Notes: generated from the letters alone by a model not told the origin. A stretch of DNA of 64,000 nucleotides from Clostridia bacterium (GCA_017409005.1 JAFQTP010000001.1:1-64000); one strand, 5' to 3'; shown: positions 7,957 through 17,208, counted from the stretch's first letter. Made by a program: numbers and translations.

Positions 7957-9109
7957 TTAAAACTTTTTTATTTTGTTTTACTTTTAACTTTTTAAAAACA
8001 TTAACTCTATTTAAGTTTTGTTCTTCCCCTTTTGAAATGTTAAGTAAAATGCCAACAGCGCCCATAAACACCATTAAACTCGTGCCGCCAGCACTCATAA
8101 ACGGCAGTGGTATTCCTGTGGGCGGAATGCTACCGGTTACAACCGCAATGTTAATAAGTAGTTGCACAGCAATTATGCTAGTTATTCCGCTTGCCAAATA
8201 ACAGCCCAATCTATCGGAAGCATTAATTGCAATTTTAACACCTTTCCAAATAACAACAGCATAAATTGTAATTACCAACACACAACCCACAAAGCCAAGT
8301 TCTTCACCAATTATGCTAAAAATGAAATCGGATTCAGAAAATGGCAAGAACAAATATTTTTGCCTAGAGTTAAAAAGACCAACACCAAACAAACCACCAC
8401 TGCCAAGTGCATATAAACTTTGAATTAATTGAAACCCCTCTTCCTTAGGGCTTGCCCAAGGGTCGATAAATGCAACCAAACGTTGAAGCCTATATGGTTC
8501 CATAATAATTAAAATTGGAACCAAACACGCAATAGGAATTAAAATTATTAAAAAGTGTTTTGCCCTCATGCCACCAACCACAAGCATAATAAGCATAACC
8601 ATGCCAACACACAATGTTACACTTAAGTTTGGCTCAAGTAAAATTAACAAACAAATAACACCGCCAACTGCCATAATGGGAACCACGCCCCAAAAAGTTT
8701 TTGTTTTTTGATAGTTTTTTGACAAATAACATGCACTAAAAATCACAAACCCAAACTTTGCAACCTCGCTGCTTTGCAAACTAAACCCACCAATGGTAAT
8801 CCAGCGGTTTGCGCCATAGTTGCTTTTACCAAGTCCTGGTATAAAAACCAACACAAGCAAAATTAACGACACAGCCACAACAGCCCATTTAAGTTTTAAA
8901 AATTTGTGATAGTTGAAGTTAATAAAAAACAACATTACCACAAGCCCCATTAAAAAACCAACTAATTGTTTTTTAACAAAATAAAAACTATCGTTGTACC
9001 TAACCGCCGCACTATAGCTAGAAGCACTATAAATAAAAACCATGCCAAGTGTAATTAGCAAAAAAACCAAACTTACTAGCAACCAATTTTTTTTAAAAAC
9101 TTTTAGCAT
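7943..9109 (-). CDS. ftsW: FtsW/RodA-family SEDS peptidoglycan polymerase
   Basis: A 388-residue polytopic membrane protein (about ten spans) of the SEDS family, which polymerises lipid II together with a class B PBP. Visible signatures are GANRWI in the first large loop, SSEVAKFG, the EPNLS motif in the long middle region, and the C-terminal 'GEELGF' and 'PTGIPLPFMSAGGTS' segments. The position directly after murD in the dcw run argues for FtsW over RodA. Its ATG overlaps the murD stop by seven bases (ATGCTAA). A terminator lies over its own stop codon. Confidence 0.93.
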   Translation of the reverse strand: MLKVFKKNWLLVSLVFLLITLGMVFIYSASSYSAAVRYNDSFYFVKKQLVGFLMGLVVMLFFINFNYHKFLKLKWAVVAVSLILLVLVFIPGLGKSNYGANRWITIGGFSLQSSEVAKFGFVIFSACYLSKNYQKTKTFWGVVPIMAVGGVICLLILLEPNLSVTLCVGMVMLIMLVVGGMRAKHFLIILIPIACLVPILIIMEPYRLQRLVAFIDPWASPKEEGFQLIQSLYALGSGGLFGVGLFNSRQKYLFLPFSESDFIFSIIGEELGFVGCVLVITIYAVVIWKGVKIAINASDRLGCYLASGITSIIAVQLLINIAVVTGSIPPTGIPLPFMSAGGTSLMVFMGAVGILLNISKGEEQNLNRVNVFKKLKVKQNKKVLKGAN

Positions 9110-10416
9110 ACTTCACCATTTGCACTTGTTGAATAGTTTAAAACTTTTAATTCTCCCACAACATTTTTAAAAAATGTTCCACGTTCGGCATAGCTAGAAA
9201 ACTCGTCGAAACTAGCACACGCAGGCGACAACAACACCACTCCTCCACTTTTGGTTTGTTTAAATGCTGTTAGCACTGCAGTTTTTAAATTTGAACACAT
9301 TATGGTTTCAATTTTAAGTTTGCTAAACTTATTAATTTTTTTGCGCGACTCACCAAAAGCAACAATTTTTGTTATGTTGTTAGGAAGTTTGTTAATTAAA
9401 CTTTCAAAATCTAAATTTTTATCTTTACCGCCAAGCAAAAGAGTTATGTTGTTTTCGTTTTTAAGTTGTTTTACTGCACCTAATGTTGCATGTGGATTTG
9501 TTGCTTTACTATCGTTATAAAAACTAATTCCGTTAATTTTATCAACAAACTCAAGCCTATGATTTAGGTTTTTAAAAGTGTTAATACCCATAACAATTTT
9601 TTCGTTTTCAACACCCACAATTTTTAAAACAGCAACAACACTTAAAATGTTATCTAAATATGTATTAAAACTAAGGTCTGTTAACTTGCAAACTTTTTCT
9701 TTGCCAAACATAATGTTATCCTTTTCAAGTTTGCAATTTTGATTTAAAACAACTTTATTTACAAGACTATTTTTAAAATTGTTTAAAATTGTGGAATCAG
9801 CATTTATTATGGCATGATTTTCAGCATTACAATTTTTAAACATATCTATTTTCAAGTTAACATAGTTTTCAAAAGTTTTGTGCCTATCTAAGTGGTCGGA
9901 ATCTATGTTAAGTAGCACGCCAATATATGGCTTAAATTTATACGTTGCCTCCAACTGAAACGAACTAACTTCACACACAACAAAATCAAGTTTTTTATAG
10001 TTTACAACCTGTGTTAGTGGCTCGCCAACATTTCCTAGGGCTTTAACATTTAATCCGCTTAAGTTTAAAACATGTTCAAGCATTTTTGTTACTGTGGTTT
10101 TACCATTAGTTCCAGTTATTGCAATTATTGGATATGGGCACATTAAATAGCCAAACTCAAGTTCCGAAATCACTCTAATTCCGGCACTTTCGGCAAACTT
10201 AACATGCTTATTAAAAATTGAAACCCCTGGCGATAAAACAATTAAATCGAAATTAAGTAGTTCCGACTTTTTCAAATTAAACAAATATTTTCCGCCGCCT
10301 AAACGCATGTTGTCGTCGTAGATTTTATAATTAACATCTAAATCAATTAAAACACGTTCAACAGCCTTTCCAGAAATAGAATATCCGTAAATTAAAACAT
10401 TTTTATATTTAAACAT
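9103..10416 (-). CDS. murD: UDP-MurNAc-L-alanine:D-glutamate ligase (MurD)
   Basis: Adds D-glutamate to UDP-MurNAc-L-Ala in the cytoplasm. The 437-residue protein has the N-terminal nucleotide-sugar domain (YGYSISGKAVERVL), the Mur-ligase ATP loop GTNGKTTVTK near residues 101-110, HRLEFV around 290 and the 'NDSKATNP' signature. I start it at the ATG at 10416 because AAGGAGAAC lies just upstream; a longer in-frame start would run into the 3' end of mraY. It is coupled to ftsW by a 7-bp overlap. Confidence 0.95.
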   Translation of the reverse strand: MFKYKNVLIYGYSISGKAVERVLIDLDVNYKIYDDNMRLGGGKYLFNLKKSELLNFDLIVLSPGVSIFNKHVKFAESAGIRVISELEFGYLMCPYPIIAITGTNGKTTVTKMLEHVLNLSGLNVKALGNVGEPLTQVVNYKKLDFVVCEVSSFQLEATYKFKPYIGVLLNIDSDHLDRHKTFENYVNLKIDMFKNCNAENHAIINADSTILNNFKNSLVNKVVLNQNCKLEKDNIMFGKEKVCKLTDLSFNTYLDNILSVVAVLKIVGVENEKIVMGINTFKNLNHRLEFVDKINGISFYNDSKATNPHATLGAVKQLKNENNITLLLGGKDKNLDFESLINKLPNNITKIVAFGESRKKINKFSKLKIETIMCSNLKTAVLTAFKQTKSGGVVLLSPACASFDEFSSYAERGTFFKNVVGELKVLNYSTSANGEVC

Positions 10417-10426
10417 GTTGTTCTCC

Positions 10427-11425
10427 TTAATTCCACAATGCAATTACAGTGGCACAAAGCACTAAGGTTATAATTATATATATGGCAACAATTTTTGTTT
10501 CATAACAACCTTTTTTTTCGAAGTGATGATGAAGCGGCGCCATTAAAAAAATTCGTTTTTTAGTTGCTTTAAAATATAACACTTGCACAATTACACTTAC
10601 TGCCGAAAGTACAAACATTAATCCCATTATTGGAACTAGCAAATACATTTTTGTAACCGAGCAAATTGCAGCAACAAAACCACCAAGAGCAAGCGAGCCG
10701 GTGTCGCCCATAAACACCTTTGCTGGGTGGCAGTTAAAACATAAAAATGCAAGCAAACTTCCCGCCACACCACCAACTAAACTAAGCACACTTTTAAGCT
10801 CGGCAATTAGTGCTGGATTTTCACCTGCATACTCCAACCCTAAAATGTGGTTATTTAAAATAATTAAAAATCCTACAAAAAACACAAAACTAACACCACC
10901 GGCAAGCCCATCAAGCCCATCGGTTAAATTAACAGCATTTGTTGTTGCCAAAAACACAAACACAACAAACGGAATTATTCCCCAACCAAAATTAACTTCT
11001 AAATTTGTAAACGGAATTAAAACACCACTGCCAACAAACGTGTTCAAATAAATAAACACACCCATAAGCACTGCTAAACCAACTTGTCCAATAACTTTTT
11101 GATATGCTTTTAAACCCAAATTATGTTTAAACTTAACCTTAATAAAATCATCTAAAAAACCAAGCAACCCATAACTTAGCATGCAAGCCAAGCTAACAAG
11201 TGCAAGTTGGTTGTTGGCATTTACAAAACATAAAAAGCAAACAACTGCCCCAACTAAAAAAATTATGCCTCCCATGGTGGGTGTGCCAGATTTGTTTACG
11301 TGAGCCTCAACATAATTTAAAATGGGTTGTCCACCTTTTAATTTGTTTATAAGTTTAATAATTAAAGGTGCCAAAAGCACGCACAAAAAAAATCCGATTA
11401 AAAAACTATATAATGCTTGTGTCAA
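10427..11425 (-). CDS. mraY: Phospho-MurNAc-pentapeptide translocase (MraY)
   Basis: Integral membrane enzyme making lipid I from UDP-MurNAc-pentapeptide and undecaprenyl phosphate. The 332-residue length and about ten spans are typical. Signatures include 'GTPTMGG' near residue 48, the Asp-rich NAVNLTDGLDGLAGG, MGDTGSLALGG near 235 and the APLHHHFEKKG loop near 297. The start is a TTG with AAGGAG upstream. It overlaps the 3' end of murE by 20 bp, so the two are translationally coupled. Confidence 0.96.
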   Translation of the reverse strand: MTQALYSFLIGFFLCVLLAPLIIKLINKLKGGQPILNYVEAHVNKSGTPTMGGIIFLVGAVVCFLCFVNANNQLALVSLACMLSYGLLGFLDDFIKVKFKHNLGLKAYQKVIGQVGLAVLMGVFIYLNTFVGSGVLIPFTNLEVNFGWGIIPFVVFVFLATTNAVNLTDGLDGLAGGVSFVFFVGFLIILNNHILGLEYAGENPALIAELKSVLSLVGGVAGSLLAFLCFNCHPAKVFMGDTGSLALGGFVAAICSVTKMYLLVPIMGLMFVLSAVSVIVQVLYFKATKKRIFLMAPLHHHFEKKGCYETKIVAIYIIITLVLCATVIALWN

Positions 11426-12881
11426 TGCAATCTCCTTTTTTTACGTTATAAAAATTTTGAATGTTATATTCAACCTCTGCCAAATCGGAATGCGGAACTT
11501 TTATTCCATTTATTAAATTACTGGTTTCGGCACCTTTACCCAAAATTAATAAAGTATCGTTTTCCTTTAAATTAAACATTGCATGTTTTATTGCCTCGGC
11601 TCTGTTTTCAATTTGTGTGCACGGCACACTAACCCCCTTTAAAACATCTTGGCAAATATCTGCAAACTTTACAAAATTTGGGTTGTCGGTTGTTAAAATA
11701 ATTTCGTCTGAGAATTTGCTTGCAACTTCTGCCATGTGCTTTCGCTTTAAACTATCACTATAACCAACACAACCAAACATGGTAATAATTTTGCCACGCC
11801 TAAAAGTTTTAACCTCGCTTAAAAGTTTTAAAAAACCATCTGGTGTGTGAGCAAAATCAACAACAACCAATTTGTTTAAATCTAAAAAATATTTATTAAA
11901 CCTACCTGGTATGCAAGATAAATTTTCAATACCCTTTTTAATAACATTTGGTTTAACACCCAAACAATGCGCACTTGTTATTGCAGCCATTAAATTGTAT
12001 ACATTATATAGCCCACACAAACTGCTTTTGATGTTTATAATTTCGTCCATAACATTAACACAAAACTCTAATCCGGAAATTTTGTTTGTTATGTTTAAAG
12101 CAAACGTATCGGCAGGATTTACTAAACCATACGACAAAGTTTGAACACCACTTTTTAAAACTTTAACACCATAACCATCGTCAACATTTGTAATTGCCAA
12201 ATTACAATTTGAGGCATTTATAAAATTAAGTTTTGTGTTAGAATATTCTTCCATGCTATAAAAGTAATCTAAATGTTCTTCAGTTAAATTAGTAAAAATT
12301 ATTTGCTCGGCTTTAATGCCCACAAGTTTATTTAATTTAATTGCATGTGCACTTGCCTCCATAACAACATGGGTAACACCCATGTTTTTTAATTCGTTAA
12401 AGTAGTAATGCAGTTCAGTTGGATCTGGCGTGGTTAATCCGTAATATAATTGCTTGTTGTCATAAAATATACCATTTGTGCCAATTAATGCACATTTGAA
12501 GTTATTATACTTAAGTATTGAATTTATTAAATAACAAACACTAGTTTTGCCGTTTGTGCCTGTTACCATAATAATTTTTAAATTATCACATGCATTACCA
12601 TAAAATTGCTTACACATTAGGCTAAGTGAAACCCTGGCATTTTTAACCACAACCAACGGAACCTTTAAACTCAGTTCTTGCTCCGCAACACAAGCAACAG
12701 CACCATTATTAATTGCTTCTAACACATAGTTAACACCATCTGTTTTACTTCCAGTTAAACAAACAAAAACATAACCCTTTTTAACTTGTTTCGAGTTAAA
12801 TGCAACTCCCAAAATGTTTGGATTATTATTCCCAACAAACTTAACCACATTTAAGTTTTTAATTAAATTGCTAAGTTCCAT
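11406..12881 (-). CDS. murE: UDP-MurNAc-tripeptide synthetase (MurE), third residue uncertain
   Basis: Adds the third, dibasic amino acid to UDP-MurNAc-L-Ala-D-Glu. The 491-residue protein has the N-terminal UDP-binding region, the ATP loop GTNGKTS (108-114) and the Mur-ligase C-terminal domain. The substrate motif that reads DNPR in meso-diaminopimelate enzymes is DNPN here (399-402), and the end contains GIKVPHSD. Lysine- and ornithine-adding enzymes also lack the Arg, so the third residue may not be diaminopimelate. The stop codon is TAG and the frame overlaps mraY by 20 bp. No murF follows, unlike in most such clusters. Confidence 0.92.
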   Translation of the reverse strand: MELSNLIKNLNVVKFVGNNNPNILGVAFNSKQVKKGYVFVCLTGSKTDGVNYVLEAINNGAVACVAEQELSLKVPLVVVKNARVSLSLMCKQFYGNACDNLKIIMVTGTNGKTSVCYLINSILKYNNFKCALIGTNGIFYDNKQLYYGLTTPDPTELHYYFNELKNMGVTHVVMEASAHAIKLNKLVGIKAEQIIFTNLTEEHLDYFYSMEEYSNTKLNFINASNCNLAITNVDDGYGVKVLKSGVQTLSYGLVNPADTFALNITNKISGLEFCVNVMDEIINIKSSLCGLYNVYNLMAAITSAHCLGVKPNVIKKGIENLSCIPGRFNKYFLDLNKLVVVDFAHTPDGFLKLLSEVKTFRRGKIITMFGCVGYSDSLKRKHMAEVASKFSDEIILTTDNPNFVKFADICQDVLKGVSVPCTQIENRAEAIKHAMFNLKENDTLLILGKGAETSNLINGIKVPHSDLAEVEYNIQNFYNVKKGDCIDTSII

Positions 12882-12956
12882 AAACTACCTCGGCACTACT
12901 TTTTATATATAATAATACACTTAAACCAACATGGTTATTAGTGTTACAAATTACGA

Positions 12957-13000
12957 CAAAAAATAAAATGCAGAACCATCAACATTCTACATTTTATTTT
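12957..13000 (-). terminator. Hairpin terminator between the PBP gene and murE
   Basis: A 16-bp AT-rich stem (AAAATAAAATG arm against CATTTTATTTT) with one G-T pair ends in a T-run on the minus strand. It would stop or attenuate the mraZ operon before murE. Only weak -10-like sequences lie between it and murE. Confidence 0.65.
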
Positions 13001-13013
13001 AAATTACACTAAG

Positions 13014-14921
13014 TTATGTTGTTAAAATTACAATTGAATTTTTAAACACATGGGTTTGTGGCGGTGGTGTTTGTTCTAACACAATTTCGCCCTCGCCAGC
13101 CACTTCATATTGCAAACCTAACGCACTAAGTTTACTAACAGCTTCAGTTAAACTAAGCCCCACTAAATTTGGAACTTGAATGTTTTTTTCTAACTTTAAC
13201 TTATCGGCTTCAACATCTTCGGTTGGAGCATCTTGCTTGTAATTTATAATCCCCTCAAAAATTAGTTTTGCATATGGAGTTGCAACAACCGAACCAAAAT
13301 AATTTCCTGAACTTGGTTCGTCGGCAATAACTAAAACAACATACTCGGGGTTATTTGCCGGATACGCCCCAACAAAACTTGAAACATATTTAGGAACAAT
13401 TTTTCCGTTTTCATATTTTTGACTTGTTCCAGTTTTTCCGCTTACACGGTAACCTGGAATAAATGCATTAATTGCATTACTTTTTGTTACAACCGCTTCA
13501 AGCATTTCCCTTATGGTTGCACTTGTTTGTTCGCTTATTGTTTTGTTTAAAACGGTTGGAGTTGTTCTAGCAACTAAATTATTATTAACATCGGTTATTT
13601 CACTTATAAAAAATGGTTTATAAAGTTTGCCACCATTTAAAACACTGCAAATTGCACTAATTAACTGAAGCGGACTAACAGCCACTGCCTGCCCAAACCC
13701 CATGCGAGCAAGGTCAACTTTTTTAGCACTTTGCTTGTTCATTAAAATTCCACTTGCTTCACCTAAAAAGTCAACACCCAAAGTGTTTCCAAAACCATAC
13801 TTTTCAAAATATTCATACATGGTGTTTGTGCCAAGCCTTAATGCCAAATCAACAAACACACTATTACAGCTGTTGCAAAGCCCATCGGTCATGGTTTGTT
13901 GTCCATGCCCAATTAACTTCCAACACTTAATTTTTTCACCATCAACAATTCGGTAACCTGGGTCGTAAAAACCTTCGGTTGGCGTTGTTACACCTTCCTC
14001 AATAGCAGTTGCAGTTGTTAACACTTTAAATGTTGAACCTGGTTCGTAAACATCTACAACACTAAGATTTTTTACACTACTTAATAGTTCTGAAACATTA
14101 TTGCGCGGTGGATTGTTTAAATCAAAACTAGGTTTGCTACTCATGGCAACAATTTCGCCAGTGTTGGGGTTCATTACAATTGCTGTTGCAGTTTTTGGTT
14201 TTTGCTCTTCACACAAAACTTGAAGCGCATTTTCAACAATTTGCTGAATGTTTACATCAATTGTAAGTTTAACGTTGCAACCATCAACCGCTGGAATATA
14301 TGTACTAAGCGAATTATCAATTTTAACACCATTTACATCGCTTTCTTCTAAAGCATAACCTTTAACACCTTGCAAATATTTTTCGGCATAAAGTTCTATG
14401 CCAGCTTGCCCAACATTGTCTATTGTGGTAAACCCTAAAACTTGTGTAAGTAAATCGCCATACGGATAATATCGTTTATTATTTTCAGAAAGCATTATGC
14501 CTTTTAAGTTTGCACTAATTAGTTTTTGTGCAAGAGTATTATCTAACTGTAGTTTAATTAAACTTTCGCTAACAGTGGTGTTTGTAACTTTTTTAAAAGT
14601 ATCTTCATAATTTAGCCCAATAACTTGGCTAAGTAACTTAGCCACTTTAACAGGCTCGGTAACCATGCTAGCCCTAACATAAACATCATAGCTAGAATAA
14701 CTTTCGGCTAAGGTTGCACCATTTGTGTCGGTAATTGTTCCACGTTTTGCATTAATAGGCAAATCACGCGTCCACTGGCTGGCAGCTTTTGCAGTTAACC
14801 AATTACTTTTAACAATTTGCAAAACAAACAACCTTATAATTAAAGCAAAAAAAATAGAGATTATAAGCAAAAACACTGCTAATAATCTCTTTTGTAAACT
14901 ATATATTGAGTTGTTATACAC
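13014..14921 (-). CDS. Class B penicillin-binding protein with PASTA domain (FtsI/SpoVD type)
   Basis: Transpeptidase that cross-links septal peptidoglycan on the outer face of the membrane. The 635 residues hold an N-terminal span (about 11-36), the PBP dimerisation domain, and a transpeptidase domain with active-site Ser296-x-x-Lys299, SCN (351-353) and KTG (496-498). One C-terminal PASTA domain (about 568-635) binds peptidoglycan or muropeptides. The GTG start has GGGGGC upstream, taken from the end of the preceding frame only six bases away. Its place after the ftsL-like gene makes it the division PBP. Whether the organism sporulates, and so whether SpoVD is the better name, cannot be told here. 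Confidence 0.93.
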   Translation of the reverse strand: MYNNSIYSLQKRLLAVFLLIISIFFALIIRLFVLQIVKSNWLTAKAASQWTRDLPINAKRGTITDTNGATLAESYSSYDVYVRASMVTEPVKVAKLLSQVIGLNYEDTFKKVTNTTVSESLIKLQLDNTLAQKLISANLKGIMLSENNKRYYPYGDLLTQVLGFTTIDNVGQAGIELYAEKYLQGVKGYALEESDVNGVKIDNSLSTYIPAVDGCNVKLTIDVNIQQIVENALQVLCEEQKPKTATAIVMNPNTGEIVAMSSKPSFDLNNPPRNNVSELLSSVKNLSVVDVYEPGSTFKVLTTATAIEEGVTTPTEGFYDPGYRIVDGEKIKCWKLIGHGQQTMTDGLCNSCNSVFVDLALRLGTNTMYEYFEKYGFGNTLGVDFLGEASGILMNKQSAKKVDLARMGFGQAVAVSPLQLISAICSVLNGGKLYKPFFISEITDVNNNLVARTTPTVLNKTISEQTSATIREMLEAVVTKSNAINAFIPGYRVSGKTGTSQKYENGKIVPKYVSSFVGAYPANNPEYVVLVIADEPSSGNYFGSVVATPYAKLIFEGIINYKQDAPTEDVEADKLKLEKNIQVPNLVGLSLTEAVSKLSALGLQYEVAGEGEIVLEQTPPPQTHVFKNSIVILTT

Positions 14922-14926
14922 AACTT

Positions 14927-15511
14927 TTAGCCCCCAAACAAATTACTTAAGAAGGTGCAGAATTGGTCAAACCAATTTGTGTCTATGTCATAATTTCCGG
15001 TTGGGTTGGTTTCAAGCAAAGCAACACTTGCAAATCCGTTATCGGTAATGTCGTCGTAATTACCTTTTAACGAATTTTTAATTAGTTGTTTTAGCTCTTC
15101 CTCAGTTAAATTGTTTTGATTATTTAAATTATTAAACTGAGCCTCGGCAACTGCAACATCTTCTTGCAATAATTGTATGTTTGAATTTAATCCGTTTATT
15201 ACAAAAATGTTGTAAATTGCTAAAAATGCAAGTAGCAAAGTAACAATTACAGCAGTTGTTAAATAAACTGCAGTTTTAAAGCTTACTTGTGCCCCAGTTT
15301 GAACCATAACATTTTCTTTAACAATTGTTGCATTATTAACATCGTTAAAAGTTATTGAATCAAACTGATTATATAAATCATTTAATTTTTTAGAGGTGTA
15401 AGTTGTATCAAATTTGTTTAATTGCGCGTTAACATCGTTTTGCACAGCTTGTGGATTTTGCGCCACAGGTGTTTCACGTTCGGTTAACATAACACGTTTA
15501 TAACTTGCCAT
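14927..15511 (-). CDS. FtsL-like single-span division protein
   Basis: A 194-residue protein with a polar N-terminus of about 75 residues, one span (about 81-107), a short coiled-coil stretch (LNSNIQLLQEDVAVAEAQFNNL) and an Asn/Asp-rich tail. FtsL proteins diverge beyond easy recognition, and this one is identified by topology and by its place between rsmH and the divisome PBP. It is longer than most FtsL, and the tail after the coiled coil is unusual. A perfect AGGAGGT site precedes the ATG. FtsL would form a complex with FtsQ and a FtsB/DivIC partner to activate FtsW and the PBP. Confidence 0.65.
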   Translation of the reverse strand: MASYKRVMLTERETPVAQNPQAVQNDVNAQLNKFDTTYTSKKLNDLYNQFDSITFNDVNNATIVKENVMVQTGAQVSFKTAVYLTTAVIVTLLLAFLAIYNIFVINGLNSNIQLLQEDVAVAEAQFNNLNNQNNLTEEELKQLIKNSLKGNYDDITDNGFASVALLETNPTGNYDIDTNWFDQFCTFLSNLFGG

Positions 15512-15532
15512 AACTTTTACCTCCTAAAAAAT

Positions 15533-16468
15533 TTAAAGTTTTTCCACTATTCTTAATTTTGCACTTGAACTGCGTTTGTTTTCTTTAAGTTCGGTGTTTG
15601 TTGCAATAATTGGCTTACGATTAACTAAACTAACGCTTGCCTTATGATTACAAACACAAACCGGAATTGATTTATCGCAAATGCAATTTGTGCTAAGTTC
15701 TTTAAAAACATTTTTAACAATTCTATCTTCCAAACTATGGAATGTTATAATTGCCAACCTTCCGCCCTTGTTTAGTTTTTCAACCATATCGTAAATAACA
15801 GTATCTAAACCATCAAGTTCAGAATTAACCTCAATTCTAATTGCCTGAAAAGTTTTTTTACAAGGGCTTCCTGCGCCATGAAACTTTTTAGGAATTGCGC
15901 TTTCAACAACTTCTTTTAATTGCATGGTTGTTTTAATTGGCTCCGCTCTACGAACCTCCACAATTTTTCGAGCAATGCTTCTTGAAAAGTTTTCCTCGCC
16001 ATATAAATAAATTATTTTAGCAAGGTCAGCCTCTGAATAAGTGTTAACCACATCGAAAGCTGTTAAACTTTGCGTTTTATCCATGCGCATATCAAGTTCG
16101 CCATCAAACCTATATGAAAACCCACGTTCTGGGGTGTCTATTTGGTGGCTTGAAACGCCAAGGTCTAGTAAAATTCCGTCAACACCATTAATGTTTAGGT
16201 TTTCTACCACATTTTTAAAGTTTTTAAAGTCCGATTTAACAAAAACAACATTTTTAAAATCTTTAAGCCTTTCTTTACAAACCGACAAGGCGGTGTCGTC
16301 TTTGTCTATTCCAATTAGTTTACCGCTTTTTAATTTCTCCACAATGCGTAAACTATGGCCTGCTCCACCCATTGTGCCATCAACATAAATTCCGTTAGGT
16401 TTAATGTTTAAGCCATCTATACATTCGTTAAGCAGAACCGGTGTGTGATTAAAACAATGTTTTTCCAT
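15533..16468 (-). CDS. rsmH: 16S rRNA (cytosine1402-N4)-methyltransferase RsmH (MraW)
   Basis: SAM-dependent methyltransferase that modifies C1402 in the decoding centre of 16S rRNA. The 311-residue protein starts HTPVLLNE after seven residues, followed by the SAM loop GTMGGAGHS, LLDLGVSSHQID and the late RLAIITFHSLEDR motif. I prefer the ATG at 16468, three bases past the mraZ stop, because it fits the family N-terminus. An ATG six codons upstream (16486) overlaps mraZ and cannot be excluded, as neither start has a good ribosome site. Confidence 0.94.
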   Translation of the reverse strand: MEKHCFNHTPVLLNECIDGLNIKPNGIYVDGTMGGAGHSLRIVEKLKSGKLIGIDKDDTALSVCKERLKDFKNVVFVKSDFKNFKNVVENLNINGVDGILLDLGVSSHQIDTPERGFSYRFDGELDMRMDKTQSLTAFDVVNTYSEADLAKIIYLYGEENFSRSIARKIVEVRRAEPIKTTMQLKEVVESAIPKKFHGAGSPCKKTFQAIRIEVNSELDGLDTVIYDMVEKLNKGGRLAIITFHSLEDRIVKNVFKELSTNCICDKSIPVCVCNHKASVSLVNRKPIIATNTELKENKRSSSAKLRIVEKL

Positions 16469-16469
16469 T

Positions 16470-16895
16470 TTAATTTGCACTGCCATTTAATTCTTTAATG
16501 GCATCGGCGAAACTTGTTTTGCTATTATATTCTTTCCAAGTTTCTTCATTCCAAACTTCAATACGTTTCCCCACACCAACGGAAACAACGTTTTTGGTAA
16601 TTCCTGCAAACTCTTTTAAACTTGCTGGTAAAACAAAACGTCCTTGATTATCTTCTTCAATTTCGAATGTTGAACTCAAAATTGCTCTAACTGCGTTTTG
16701 ACCAGTTAAAGAATATGCCGAAATTCTATTAATGCTTTCTAAGAACTCGGTTTCAAAGTAAGACTTATTAAAAATATAGATGCAATTGTTAACTCCCTTA
16801 GTTGCAACATATTCGGTTAAGCCTGCTTTTAACTTTGAAGGAATTCTTATTCTGCCCTTTTCATCTAGAGCATGAGAATACTCGCCAAAGAACAT
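16470..16895 (-). CDS. mraZ: Transcriptional regulator MraZ
   Basis: A 141-residue protein made of two AbrB/SpoVT-like halves, each with a DxKGR-type signature (ALDEKGRIRIPSKLK and EEDNQGRFVLPASLK). MraZ forms a ring that binds tandem repeats in its own promoter and regulates the dcw cluster. Three such repeats with 10-bp spacing lie over the promoter here (16941-16971), so autoregulation is well supported by the sequence. It is the first gene of the run, with AAGGAGA before the ATG, and overlaps nothing. Confidence 0.96.
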   Translation of the reverse strand: MFFGEYSHALDEKGRIRIPSKLKAGLTEYVATKGVNNCIYIFNKSYFETEFLESINRISAYSLTGQNAVRAILSSTFEIEEDNQGRFVLPASLKEFAGITKNVVSVGVGKRIEVWNEETWKEYNSKTSFADAIKELNGSAN

Positions 16896-16926
16896 CTTAT
16901 TTCTCCTTATTCAAGTTTACAACATA

Positions 16927-16955
16927 ATTATACACAAATTTTTAACCACTTACAA
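16927..16955 (-). promoter_or_regulatory. mraZ promoter
   Basis: TTGTAA (16950-16955), 17 bp and a perfect TATAAT (16927-16932). Two of the MraZ-type boxes overlap the -35 and the spacer, which is consistent with repression. Confidence 0.75.
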
Positions 16956-16971
16956 CCACTTTTAACCACCT
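16941..16971 (-). promoter_or_regulatory. Three tandem MraZ-type boxes
   Basis: On the minus strand GTGGTT recurs three times at exactly 10-bp steps (plus-strand aaccac at 16944, 16954 and 16964), each preceded by A or G. The AAAGTGGTT form resembles the boxes described for mollicute MraZ more than the TGGG form of E. coli. Confidence 0.75.
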
Positions 16972-17101
16972 AAACACACTTTTATTAAATTTTTATACAT
17001 TTTTTAATGTATATTGACCCCATTTTATGGTTAATTTGACCAAATAAAAGTATATTTATGCAAAAACGCATAAATTTTAGTGATTAAAAATTTAAAACAT
17101 T

Positions 17102-17119
17102 GGTGGTTAAAAGTGGTAA
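17102..17119 (+). promoter_or_regulatory. Second, inverted pair of MraZ-type boxes
   Basis: GTGGTT (17103) and GTGGTA (17113) lie 10 bp apart on the plus strand and share a 16-base identity with the minus-strand boxes 150 bp away. They sit in the gap upstream of mraZ, near the end of the FRG gene's terminator. Confidence 0.55.
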
Positions 17120-17156
17120 CCTAATAGCGTTAAAACATTGAATATTATTTATGCAC

Positions 17157-17182
17157 AAAAAAAGAGTGCCAATTAGCACCCT
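17157..17182 (-). terminator. Terminator after the FRG-domain gene
   Basis: GGGTGC and GGCACTC pair around a short loop, followed by seven Ts on the minus strand. It ends the phosphoesterase-GNAT/HD-FRG operon. Confidence 0.8.
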
Positions 17183-17208
17183 TTAAATTAATTTTTAATT
17201 TAACTATT

